Below, in pieces: positions 12,845 through 23,539 of a stretch of DNA of 60,000 nucleotides; the first letter of the stretch is position 1, and every line of letters starts with the position of its first letter. The translations under genes were made by a program, and so were the position numbers. Location: NCBI RefSeq assembly GCF_001039355.2, contig NW_019775860.1, positions 64,001 to 124,000 on the forward strand, written 5' to 3'. The notes beneath the pieces were generated by a model. The model was not told where the DNA came from and did not search any database. It was given only the letters and a program-made list of their open reading frames with translations. This DNA is from Lingula anatina. Lineage: Eukaryota; Brachiopoda; Lingulata; Lingulida; Lingulidae.

Positions 12845-15398
12845 ATGATAGAGGATCACCAGGGCAGCGATTACTTTCTAGAAATTAAAGACATTGTCCA
12901 AGTGGTAGAATTTTCTCCATTCGAATGGTCAAGCAACTTATTAGCTGTAGGCACGACGTCAAGAGTCATCGTGGGTTCTTGCAGATTTCAGGTTAGTCCT
13001 CCACCAGTCGGTCTTATTGTGGACAGCAACCTACTGCAGTATGTGTATTTCCCTTTGTTTTCCCAGTGCTAAATTTATTTGATTTCGTTAAACTAATATT
13101 GAGTCAGAAACTCCTGGGAGTCATGTATGTGTTTGGATTCCATTTTAGCATTCTGGTGACGCAGTTTAGATAAGACTAATATGCTATATTTTAACAACTG
13201 CATCTGTATTATTTATTATTTAGGAAGAAGATAAAGAGGTGGATGGGTTGCAATTTGAGCAGTTGAGAGATTTTCATCATGGGCCAAGAGTAACAGCAAT
13301 AGCGTGGAGTCCACAGACAGCACTAGCGATTATTCCCAGAATTTTGAGGTATAAAAGTCAGTGTGGCTGATATGTTTGTATAATTATTACAGTGCAATAA
13401 ATTGTAAACACAGCATACACTGCTTTTTAAGTGTTACAGATATTTTCGTTTATTTGCCAGTTCTCAGTTGTATGATCTGCACTCTATTTATGAGCAAAGA
13501 GTTACTAGTATGCATCACAGAAAAGCAAACCAGATTCTATTTTGTCCTACTTTGTTGTAGGTTGGTGACAGCAGGAGGGGACAGGATATTGCGTCTTTTC
13601 AAGTCTGACCTAAAAAATGAAGATGCTGTACAGGTATTCTAAACAGTTCTACATGCAGTACCTTTACGTTGTGAAAGCAATTTTCTTACTTTGTGTTTTT
13701 TTTTTTTAATTTTCCTTGACACAGTATTTTCCAATATATCAAGAAAGAGGTCATATATTTCTGGTCCTTTCAGCAGTAGAGGAAAGTCACTATCAGGTAT
13801 ACATGGATGCATTTTTGTTATTATTAATTTTTTTTTATAATTTGTAGTCAATCACACTTCCATAATCTTTTTTGTGTCATTTTCATGTGATAATTTTTTA
13901 TATTCAGCTACTGGAAGGACACACAGACTATGTGAATGATGTTGTATTTGAGCCTGAGAAGGGTGACCAGTTGGCCAGTGTTAGTGATGACCATACCTGT
14001 AGAGTATGGGACTTGAGTGGAGTACAGAAGGCTTCTTTCCCTCTTGGTTCAGCGGGAATGAGTATTAAGTGGCATCCAATGGACTCTTTGAAAGTATGCA
14101 CTGTTACGAGAAGTGGTATTAGAGTTGTAAATGGAAATATACATGCATCATGTTTAATACTTGATTTTTGATTTTAGAAAAATGGATCATTCCCAATGTT
14201 TTCAATAAGATATCAGTAAGTTAGAGTTGTAAATGGAAATATACATGTATCATATGTTTAATACATGAATTTCAGCAATTTAAGAAAAATAGATTGTTCC
14301 AAATGTTTTCAATAAGCTATCATTAAGTTAGCTTCATGTTAAGTTACTGATTTATAAAAATAATTGGCTATTAGTATAAAACTTGGGAATTTTTCTTTTT
14401 TTACCATGTAAATGTTATTGTAAAGAAATATTCAAAATAAGTACCCTGGATCTCATTTTCAGATAATGGTGGGAGAAAAGAATGGCACCATACGTTTCTA
14501 CAACCTACTAAGCCAGCAGCCTCTTTTATCATTAGACTGCACAAGTAAACCTCTGAGGTCTGCAGACTGGTGCCTGGGGGATGCTCTCAAAGTGGCTGTG
14601 ATGGGAGCAGGGGACCTTCTTATTTTCGATACATCGAGATCAAGGTAAAGTTCCTCATATCAATGTTATATGGGAGTTGTGATATTTGACAACACTGGAA
14701 GCAATGGTTTGAAAACTAAACAGTTCACATGTAAAAATGTTTAGTGTTTGCTTTCCAGCCTTCCTGTTGAAAAGAAACCCATTTTCAGTGAAGGAGGCAA
14801 ACAAGCACTATGGTGTAAAAGCAATCCGAACATTGTAGCAACAGTTGGAGCACCACAAGGGCAAATCAAAGTATTAAATACAAAGTTCAACCAGGTAAGT
14901 TCATAGATTAACTTCAATGCAAGAGATCAAAGAAAACTACTGTTTTTAATTTGTTAATTGAACATTTATTAAAGTAATGTCTTAATGATGATTATCACTT
15001 ACTTTGGAGCATGAATTATATTTGAAAGAGGTCTTGTCACAAGAGCATCATCAGGCTGAACATCCACAGGTCGTCATGTTGGTTGATCTGTCAATGATTC
15101 TCACTTGGAATCATTCACAGGCCAACCAGTATCTAATGAGAATATGCATTTTCTGTCAAATTTCTTTAAGTGCAATGAAAAGATGATGGTGAAAATATTT
15201 TCAGAAACTTTAGACATTGTATCAGATGTTCTCCTAGGGTTTCTTTTTCTTTATTCATAAAAGGGGATATTTATATTACAGGTGCTATTAAATGTGACCT
15301 GTCCAGTTTCCTATGGTTTGTCGTGGCATTTTAGAATGCCGATACTGGTGGCCGGGGTTGATAGACAACTGAAATTTTGGGTGATACATTCCACATGA
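12845..15398 (+). CDS. NUP37: Nucleoporin Nup37, WD40 protein of the nuclear pore Y complex
   Basis: Nup37 is a beta-propeller subunit of the Nup107-160 (Y) complex, where it binds Nup160. Seven exons join in phase: 12845-12991, 13224-13348, 13561-13633, 13908-14093, 14463-14644, 14759-14894, 15282-15398. They give 321 residues, close to the human 326. Diagnostic blocks that I recognise from human Nup37 are VVEFSPFEW near the N-terminus, LRDFHHGPRVTAIAWSP, LEGHTDYVNDVVFEPEKG followed by SVSDDHTCRVWDL, the block EKNGTIRFYNLLSQQPLLSL, and a C-terminal LSWH...VAGVDRQLKFWV. The repeats are degenerate WD40 units. The start ATG opens the conserved N-terminal strand. It converges on MRPL23; AATAAA signals lie near 15570 and 15690. 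Confidence 0.95.
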
Positions 15399-16332
15399 TG
15401 ATACTAGGCTATAAGTACAAGAAAAAGATTTTAATTTCTTCAGAACATTTAGTGTCATTCATATCAGCCTTCAAGTAATTGTTGCAAGGCATAGACACTG
15501 TCATGAAAAAATCGTGCAAAGTATATCATGTGGAAATACTATTTACAACCAAGTGCATCAAGAGATATTAATAAAATTATGAAAAATATGCAGAGCCGAA
15601 TGCTATAGACATTTTGACAAACCAAAAGAGAAAGTGGTTTATTTTAATTAAAATATTATTAACTATTTCACTTAAAAATCTTTTTTAAGGGAAATAAAAT
15701 AAACAACTTGTCTTTAACTCACTGATGATTTTTATTTCATATTATACATAAAATCATACATGAATGTTTTGATTTCATCAAAACAAATGAAAGGCTGCTC
15801 TCAGTTTGAAAACTTGCCAAAGATGAACATCACTGAACAATATCCAAATGAAAAATGTTTTCATAATGTAATATGATGGAAAATGATAGGTCTTCACCTT
15901 TTTTTGACTGCAATGAACAATGTTGTCGACAGATTAAATTTTCCCCTGCCTGGACAGTCCAGCTTGTCAAATTTCCAAATACTTTCTAACAGCACTTCTG
16001 CGCATTACCATCCACTAAGTCAACTTGTCAATTTTTTTTGTGTCTACGCTGAACACTACAGATTGTTACCAGCAATGATGTGCTATAAAACATCTCTCCC
16101 ATGCAAATGCAGTTATCACCTTTTCAGTTTTAAACCACGATCTCTCTAAAAGTAATAGTTTTCTTCTGGTATGATATCTGTTTTTTCTTCTACATTAAAC
16201 CAGATGTCATATCAAGTGGGCCCTTAAAATGTTAAATTTCCCATTATTTCCATACCAATGTACTGAGAACTTTTGGTCTTGAAAATCAGATGAGTATTGA
16301 CTGTTCTTCATCAGTTGTTGACAGAACAGATT
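15399..16332. other. Convergent 3' UTRs of NUP37 and MRPL23
   Basis: AT-rich non-coding sequence between two convergent stop codons. AATAAA occurs on the + strand near 15568 and 15690, and TTTATT (AATAAA on the - strand) near 15731, consistent with overlapping 3' ends. An open frame at 15883-16149 is not coding-like. Confidence 0.5.
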
Positions 16333-18176
16333 TCACCTAAACCATGCTGGCAAGTCTTTACTGCCTTTGGATTTTTCCAAACGCTTTTGTTCTTTTGAAA
16401 ATTTCTTCCTTTCTTCCAAAGCCTTTTCCATAAGTGGTTTATTTTCTTTAAAAATATCTGGCCAAGTAAATTTCACTTCCTCAGGCTGCAAATGAACCAG
16501 ATAATACAATTACCAGATTATATATAAATAAATTGAAACATTTGTGAAGTTGCAAGAAAATATAAGAATTACAATAAATATTATATATACAGAGACATGG
16601 TGCAGTTAAGACAAAAAAAAAAAAAAAAAAAAAAAAAAACAGTATTGCGCTTGACAAGCTCTACAAAACAAAAAACAAAAGGCCTCTAGCATTTACGGTT
16701 CTAGAATAAGAGAGTTTTCTGTTTTGGTATCTCATGGCTCCTTCTCCCGTGAAAATGCACCCATTGACCCCAAACTCCCAAAGATGAAAGGAGTCCCTAA
16801 TTGTAACCTTTCACTATAATATGAGAGCTAAGGTCCGTGTAATTTCTGAGAATTGGCACAAACATTTTTTGGCCGAAAATTTCCATTTTTAGAAAATTTT
16901 GGCCAGTTTGACCTTGAAACAGAGGTCAAAAGTCAAATCCAGGAGCATATTTGTAATCTCCACATGACTTTCAGTTAGACTTCTATAACAATTTTTCCCA
17001 TGTTTCCTTCGGCTTGGGAGATTGAATTTTCAAAAATTTTGACAAGGGTGCATTTCAACGAGCATCACGGCCAGTCCAATGCACTGACAAAGACAAAAAA
17101 AACAGGGTTCAAGTTGAAATTATATGTGACCTAAATCCAAGAGATGGGGACACAGGTCCTTGTGGTCTAGGAGGAGAAGCAGTAAAGGAGAGTTGTATCC
17201 CATGCCGTCCTGCAGAACCTCAGGAGCTGGCAGAGCTGTATGAGACGGATCGGTACTAAAACCATAAGTACTGCCAGCGTACACGCTAGTGGTACTAATA
17301 ATCAACTTCAAAAATAAATATTTCCAATATTCACAACTTACACATGCATATTACTCAATTTACATCAATAAAAGCAAATAGCATACAAATGCTCAAATTA
17401 AGTTCTTACCACTTGCACGTAGGCTACTTTAAATTCATCTGTAAAGTTGATAACCCCTGACATTTCTCGCTCAGCATCGCGTGGAAACCGCTGATGAATT
17501 GGATAACCTGGATTCCGAACATATTTAAGCCACATTTCCTTAGTAAATGGTATACCTTAAATATAGAAATATGAAATGGTTCATATATCACAATCATCTG
17601 GTAGATGAGAAGTCAAATCACTTATATATTATTGAACAGTGACATTTGAAATGACTAAATTTTTTATCTCCAGACACTATACAGACACTTAAGCAAGTTT
17701 TTTTTTAAAAGTTCTGTTTATATATATCACACATACCTCTTCTTATTTCTGTTCTGACCCTAAGAACTGGTACCTCATATATCTTTTCCAAGTAATTTTT
17801 CACATCATGTGTGCTCATTCTAGAAAAGAAAGGCCATTCAAAAGTTCAATCATATTCCTAGATAAACCTTACGACTGTCAAACAATTTTAGTGAAAGTGC
17901 TTACACTTTGAACATACTCAAGTCATTTGTTAATTTGCAACAGGATGGTCAAGTGTGGTCATTTCTTCATGTTATGAAAATGTCACAGTCAAGTCTGAAA
18001 TCCAGACAGAAACTAGAGGATCAGAGAGGCCATACTGCCTTTGGATGTTGTACCACCAGCTGGAGTAAGCGCATTCATACTGACCCCCCAAAAAAAGGGA
18101 CACCACCACCAGTCTTGTGCTTGACAAGCTCTATAAAATACAATCAACAACAGTTCTAAAAATTTGCAGAAAAATG

Positions 18177-18214
<38 letters not shown>

Positions 18215-20600
18215 CTTTAAATGTTACAATGAAGCAGATTTTCAAATTGACCTGTATTTTCCAAACATTGATCACTCCTGTGATTTTCTAGACAAAAGGC
18301 CTATTGGTTTTTCTTGAAATGTGTTGTCAGTGTTGCATATATGCTCACAAAAGAGAAAACCTAGGGGCAACTTGGCATATCTCAGCTGGTTTTGAAGATA
18401 TGAGGGGCAAGAAAATATGCAAAGTTCAGTTCATGGTGAAAAAGTAGGTCAAAGGTCATTTTCAATGTCACAGTATATGACTTCCTATTCAAGTTCTATA
18501 GTAACCATGGGCATTTCTTTGCCAATTTTCCAGATTTAAAGGCCAGAAAACATGCAAAGTGCAGTTCATCATGAAAAGTAGGTCAAAGGTCAATTTCAAG
18601 GTCACAGTTAGATAACCAGTGTATGACTTAGCATTTAACTTCAATAGTAACTATGGACCTATCTCTGCCAGTTTTAGAGATATAAGGAGCTAAATGTTAC
18701 AATTTTGGAGTTACAATAATGTGCCATAAAATTCCTACAGAAGAAAATAATTAAAATAAAGAAGGATCATTTTGTTTGAGATTCTTGAAATGGGAGGTGA
18801 TCAGAAGTTCCAGATGTTCAAATTTCATGAAAAAATCTCATTTTTGACCAGAAGTTGTCTGCCTTGCCAAGCCTTATGTTATCTTTTCTATATGTTCAAA
18901 ATTTTATGCATATTACTGTATTGCACATTTTACTTTCACCACCACAATATACTTTTTGATACAGCATAACTCATAAACCGTATGGAACACAATAAACGGA
19001 AACCACCTCAGTGTTGGGCTTGACATGCTCTACAAAATGCAAAAAACAAGAAGTCTCTAGCCTTTACGGTTCCTAAATTAGAGAGTTTTCAGTTTCGGTA
19101 ACTTATGGCTGCTACTCCTGTGAAAATGCACTGATTAACCCCAACCTCACAGAGAGGAAAGATGACCTGACAATAATATTATTGGTTAGGTCTATGTAGT
19201 ATCTGAATATCAGCGCAAATGAATTTTTTACATAAAAAAATTGTTTTTTTTTTTGAAAATTTTGGTCAGTTTGACCTTGAAATAAAGGTCAAAGGTCAAA
19301 TCCAAGGGCATACTTGAAATCTCCACATATGCCTTCCCTTAATTCCTTTGGTATGGTAGATAATTAGCATTTAATTTTGCCAATTTTGGACAAAGGTGCA
19401 TTGCAATGAGTGCCACACCTAGACCCCAGCACCGATGAAGCCCAAATTTTAAGTGGAACAAGTTAAGATTATAGGTGACCTAAATCGAAGAGATGGGTAC
19501 GCAGGCCCTTGTAATCTAGGAGGAGAAGCAGTAACGGTGACATGGCGGCGGAGCCAGCAGAACAGGACTAAAACCATGTGTACTGCCAGCGCCTACGCTT
19601 TGGAACCAAATGAAAATTTATTACATGCCAGGGTAAAAATGAAGTTCTTTGCTTAATACAAAGTTTTCTCATTTAAACAAAATCCCTTACGTTAATCAAA
19701 CTTGGCAGATTTCAGCTATGCCTGAATTTTAATGCTGACCATCACATAAACACATTTTATCCCATATTTCATCATATGGGATTCAAAAGCTACTGTGAAA
19801 CCTACTGTTTATGTACTATAAATTGCAAATAGTCTGGGGGCATTTCACGGTCTGGTTTTACTAATTTCATCCAAAAGGTAGGTAGAAATACTCTGTTCTT
19901 CGGATCTCCTTTCCAGTAGACAGGGAATGGCGGAATTGTTCTTTTCCAAAAGGGAAGTCTGAAATGAGAAGCATGAACAGTAATCATAACAATGAATACA
20001 ATTTTGAATAAAAAAGTCCCCTGGAAACGACTTATTATTTATGTTTACCATCATGTGTTTATTGCCATGTCATGCCTGTATGAGAAAACACTGCCAAAGA
20101 CACTAAGGGTCAATATTTCAAATTAGTTGCTTTGACCTGTATGTTGCACTCTGTATAGATCACTGAAGTGTGCTTTGTAAGTTTGTACCAGTACAGTAGA
20201 TGCGCCCCAGTAGATGTCAAACAGGGGGCAATCGATATTACATGAAGAAGCGACCCAAACATAACTTTCTATCGGGGCATTTACCTTAACACAAGTCCTT
20301 CTGCCAACCTTAAACTTAGTCATGGATATTATTGTATTTGCAATATACGCGTATCCAATCTTATAAACAGTTGTTAGGAACAGCTAGACGTAATGTAACT
20401 AACTAATCTTGGTAGGATTCGGGAGTAATCAAGATATATAATTGTAACACTCACAGTTACGTGCATCTTACTGACATAATAAGCAAGTGTGATGCAGTGC
20501 TACCGATTGCTGCTGCACCTACATGGTTTTATCCTGTGTATCACATTCTATAAAATATACAAACTTACATAGAGCCTGCCCTTTTCATCCAATGTGCCAT
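16333..20600 (-). CDS. MRPL23: Mitochondrial large ribosomal subunit protein uL23m
   Basis: A component of the mitochondrial large ribosomal subunit near the exit tunnel. Five exons on the minus strand join in phase: 20600-20569, 19958-19806, 17819-17737, 17555-17410, 16485-16333, giving 188 residues (human about 153). Matches to the known family: RVFLPTFWMKLVKP (human RVFRTNFFIQLVRP), then MSTHDVKNYLEKIYEVPV followed by RVRTEIRRG, then FKVAYVQV and a C-terminal block with FTWPDIF and ending LPAWFR. The junction of exons 2 and 3 uses the donor GTAGGT at 19805, which restores exactly the spacing seen in human MRPL23. The insertion relative to human lies before FKVAYVQV (IPFTKEMWLKYVRNPGYP and following). 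The introns carry dispersed repeats. Confidence 0.93.
16614..16639 (+). repeat. Poly-A run
   Basis: About 26 A residues, located just before a dispersed repeat copy in an MRPL23 intron. It could be the tail of a retroposed copy or a simple repeat. Confidence 0.8.
16650..17300 (+). repeat. Dispersed repeat family, copy 1
   Basis: Shares ordered blocks with 19010-19600: GCTTGACAAGCTCTACAAAA, TCTAGC..TTTACGGTTC, a GGTCAAA(A/G)GTCAAATCCA block, and near the right end GACCTAAATC followed by GATGGGGACACAGG and CTAGGAGGAGAAGCAGTAA. No open frame of note. The repeat class is not recognised. Confidence 0.8.
18000..18145 (+). repeat. Dispersed repeat family, short partial copy
   Basis: Contains the CTTGACAAGCTCTATAAAA block that begins copies 1 and 2, preceded by CACCACCACCAG. 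It breaks off before the TTTACGGTTC block. Confidence 0.6.
18179..18212. repeat. AT microsatellite
   Basis: Uninterrupted TA dinucleotide run of about 34 bases in an MRPL23 intron. Confidence 0.9.
18400..18690 (+). repeat. Imperfect tandem repeat, period about 135 bases
   Basis: Two diverged units each read AAATATGC / AACATGC, AAAGT(T/G)CAGTTCATC, GTAGGTCAAAGGTCA, then TATGACTT, TAGTAAC and TTTGCC or TCTGCC. They lie head to tail at about 18410-18530 and 18545-18670. Confidence 0.75.
19005..19610 (+). repeat. Dispersed repeat family, copy 2
   Basis: Second long copy of the 16650 family, in the same orientation, in a different MRPL23 intron. Its right end preserves CATGTGTACTGCCAGCG, partly seen in copy 1 as GTACTGCCAGCG. 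Confidence 0.8.
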
Positions 20601-20945
20601 TTTTACGTGTGGTTTTTTAGGTCATGTTCTCATTTTCAGGGACAATTTTACTAATAGATGTAGAGTTTCGCATATCCGAAATTCTCGAGAACGAGGTTTA
20701 AACGTGGAAAAGTGAACACACACGAGAAAAGCCTTGCAGTGTAAGTGTTGACGCCGTTCATTGGATAAAATATTTCCCGTTGTATTTGTGAAGAAGCACT
20801 TCCTGTGTTGAGTCATCTTACACCTGAGAACATTTTGAGGTCACACACTTGTGTTGTCGTTTATGCGAACTACAGAGACACCAAATAGAGGAAAAGCTGT
20901 GATATTACTTAACGAAACAGGGAGAAAAGAACACGTCAAGGTATG
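20601..20945. promoter_or_regulatory. Head-to-head upstream region of MRPL23 and the BCL2L14-like gene
   Basis: The MRPL23 start codon (- strand, 20600) faces a probable non-coding first exon of the + gene that ends at the donor CAAG|GTATGTG at about 20940. The region is less AT-rich than the flanks. A shared promoter is inferred from geometry only; no TATA box was seen. Confidence 0.4.
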
Positions 20946-21924
20946 TGACCACTGAAAGTGTAAGTGGAACGCTAAATATTATCTCAGATACGTCTACTGC
21001 CACTGGATCTTCGGGTTTTTGACATTTTTGTACTGGTAAATATTCATTTAGCGCAGTTGGTAACCCATGCTATCTTATCTTAAGTGTAAGTATTATCATG
21101 TCTGATATGTGGACAAGTTTTATGTGAAAATCTAATTAATAGTAATACTGTACGACGCCTTTTTTTACCAGTCTAAAGAGAAAAAGAATGGTATTTTAGG
21201 AGCTGACTTAATGATGGTTTCCAAGTTCAAATATCTTTGGGGGAAAAGTTTTATTGGTCATTTGTACCAAGACTTTCTCACAACAAAAGAGCCCTGAGAA
21301 GAATTTTGATGCCAACCTAAAATTTTCTGATTATTCAAAGCAATATAATGAGTTATCAACTTATCAGTATAGCTGAAGATTACTTTTCTGGCTAATTAAG
21401 CATCTATTTATGTGATTGTCCACATAGAGATTGATGACATCATCAACTTTCTGTGTCACATACAGGTGCTGTCACTGCTTGAGGGGGAGTTTTTGTAGTT
21501 ATAAATAGCTTCCATTTAGTAGTATTTATAGCTGGTTTCCTTAAATATTTTAGTCAGATTTAAACTGAAGGAAAGACATAACAGTAAGTTTGTGACATTT
21601 TGTAGACTTTCTCTATAAATTAATCATCTAATTTTGTTTGATATATTTTAATACAGTACTTTAATGTACAGTACTTTAATTTAACTAAAAAATAATTTTG
21701 CTGGAAACTATAAGACAACATTTGACTCAATTTTACTAAGATTTTTAAAGAGAATGACACATATCTGTAAGTTGGACTTACTTTTTTTCACTTTCTCTCA
21801 TTCAGCACATTGAAACATGAAAAGCTGTTAGAAAGACAAAACTAAAATAAAGATGTCTTACATAATTTCTTAATTGAGACAGATATCAGTATGTTTCAGT
21901 GGACCAAAAGAAAAAGATGAAAAA

Positions 21925-21928
<4 letters not shown>

Positions 21929-21977
<49 letters not shown>
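21929..21977. repeat. AT microsatellite
   Basis: About 49 bases of perfect AT dinucleotide repeat, abutting the left end of an inverted-repeat element. Confidence 0.9.
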
Positions 21978-21980
<3 letters not shown>

Positions 21981-22149
21981 GGTAGTGTAAACACTCGCCA
22001 ATTTAGCCAAATGCTAAAATTGACTTAAATTGGCTAAACAAAAAGGGCTTGATTTGACTCATTTTAGTCAAATTAACACCATTTGGATAACAAATTGACA
22101 AAAAAGTGATGATTTGGCTAAATGAAAAAAAAATTGCTAGTGCTACCCC
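21978..22149. mobile_element. Foldback (MITE-like) element inserted in an AT repeat
   Basis: The left end GGGGTAGTGTAAACAC.. and right end ..GCTAGTGCTACCCC are inverted, and both arms contain ATTTAGCCAAAT on opposite strands further in. AT dinucleotides flank it on both sides, which fits a TA target preference. It has no coding capacity. The ends are approximate to a few bases. Confidence 0.6.
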
Positions 22150-22233
22150 AGTATATATATATTTTTTTATAATTTTTTTTTATTGATTGGATGGAAGCTG
22201 CTTTAATTAATATAGCATTTTTGCTAATATCAC

Positions 22234-22555
22234 AGACATGCTGAAACTGTCTGTTCAATCGGTCATGACCAGCAAAATTTTTCTGGACCGGTAAAAAATT
22301 GGACTTGGTTGGTCCAAAAGACCGACAAGAGTTTTAAGAGGCGCCATTTTGAATTTACAGTCATTGTTCAATGTACTTCAAGAATAAAATTGTATAAATC
22401 CCACATTCAAAAACAAAGTTAGCTACCTAATTGTAGTATCTGTCTCAAACAAATAGGGTGATTTACGGTCTGGCAAAAATCCATTAAGTCGGGCAAATTT
22501 TTCATAACTGCCGGTCCAAATGTCCGGCCATTCTTAAAAAGTTTTCAGCATGTCT
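22234..22555. mobile_element. hAT-like MITE, 322 bp
   Basis: The terminal inverted repeat AGACATGCTGAAA begins at 22234 and its inverse TTTCAGCATGTCT ends at 22555. The flanks are AATATCAC (22226-22233) and AATATCAT (22556-22563), an 8-base target duplication with one mismatch, the length made by hAT transposases. It is non-coding. The family assignment rests on duplication length only. Confidence 0.7.
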
Positions 22556-23539
22556 AATATCATGTGTTTAAAATTAAACAAGTTGATCCATAAATGTATA
22601 AATATTGAAATGCAGTGCTATAAGGTAGTTAAAAAAAAATGAAACATCCCAAAACAAAGGTGATTTAGGTCAGTTGCTATTTATTATATGTTGAAATATG
22701 ACAGGGATTCATACTCATTATAACCAGTAATGAAATGCAGTTTAAAGTGATTGATTATTTATCTTAACAGGAAATATTAATTATCAATGTATGTTTTTTT
22801 TTATCAGTGTAGAGATTTAGATGTGGGTTGAACTGAGTAATATGCATATGCTATAAAAGTGTAGGAGGAAAATCAACATTTGTTATTGAATGCTTTGAGT
22901 CATGTTTCCATTGTGTCCATTGTGTAATGTTACAACTAATTGTATTTATAAAGGTTTATTCTTTGTTCAATATTCTTTTTGACCATTGTATGCTGTCTCA
23001 CATAGTCTCACATGTTATCATGATAATAGTTTTGTCATTTAGTAATAGAAAATCCACAGTGAAGCTTGGAAAACTTACTGATTCTATTTTGAATGCCCAA
23101 GTCCTGTTTTATGCCCTTTGCCATTTAATTTATTTTTACTTTCATTTTACACAGTAGGTGTCAAGATTTCCAAGAAATTTGTCATTATGTCATCAAATAT
23201 TGTGAGGTTGGGTCTGTTAGGTACATAGGTCAATAATATGAATTATTTGTATAAAAAGGTTTGTGATAAGTGTAGAAAGTTAGGTTATCAGTTATAAGAT
23301 GTCTGGTTAAAGGTGTAAGTATCAGTTCCACTTACTAGAGTCATACTGTCCGGGTTAATCCTGACCAAAGGTGCTAGGAGAAAAAAAAAGGAAAAGTTCA
23401 CTGAAAAAACATTGAGGTACAAGTTTGGTTTAAGAAAATTGTAAGTTAATTTAGAGAAATTTCTTTTTATTTCTTTAGTAGCCTTATATTTGTACAGGTC
23501 TTCTTACCTTTGTTTTATTTTACCTTTTTAGGTCACACA

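Larger units (their letters stand above)
20946..23539 (+). other. Upstream non-coding region or intron of the BCL2L14-like gene
   Basis: Lies between a possible 5' UTR exon and the first coding exon, which has an acceptor (CCTTTTTAG) at 23531. It contains an AT microsatellite and two inverted-repeat elements, listed separately. Confidence 0.5.

Noticed and set aside
15883-16149. 88-residue + strand open frame
   Set aside because: It lies between the convergent ends of NUP37 and MRPL23, with no splice partners and no recognisable features.
18772-18969. 65-residue + strand open frame in an MRPL23 intron
   Set aside because: It sits in repeat-rich intron sequence, with no domain features and no supporting splice sites.
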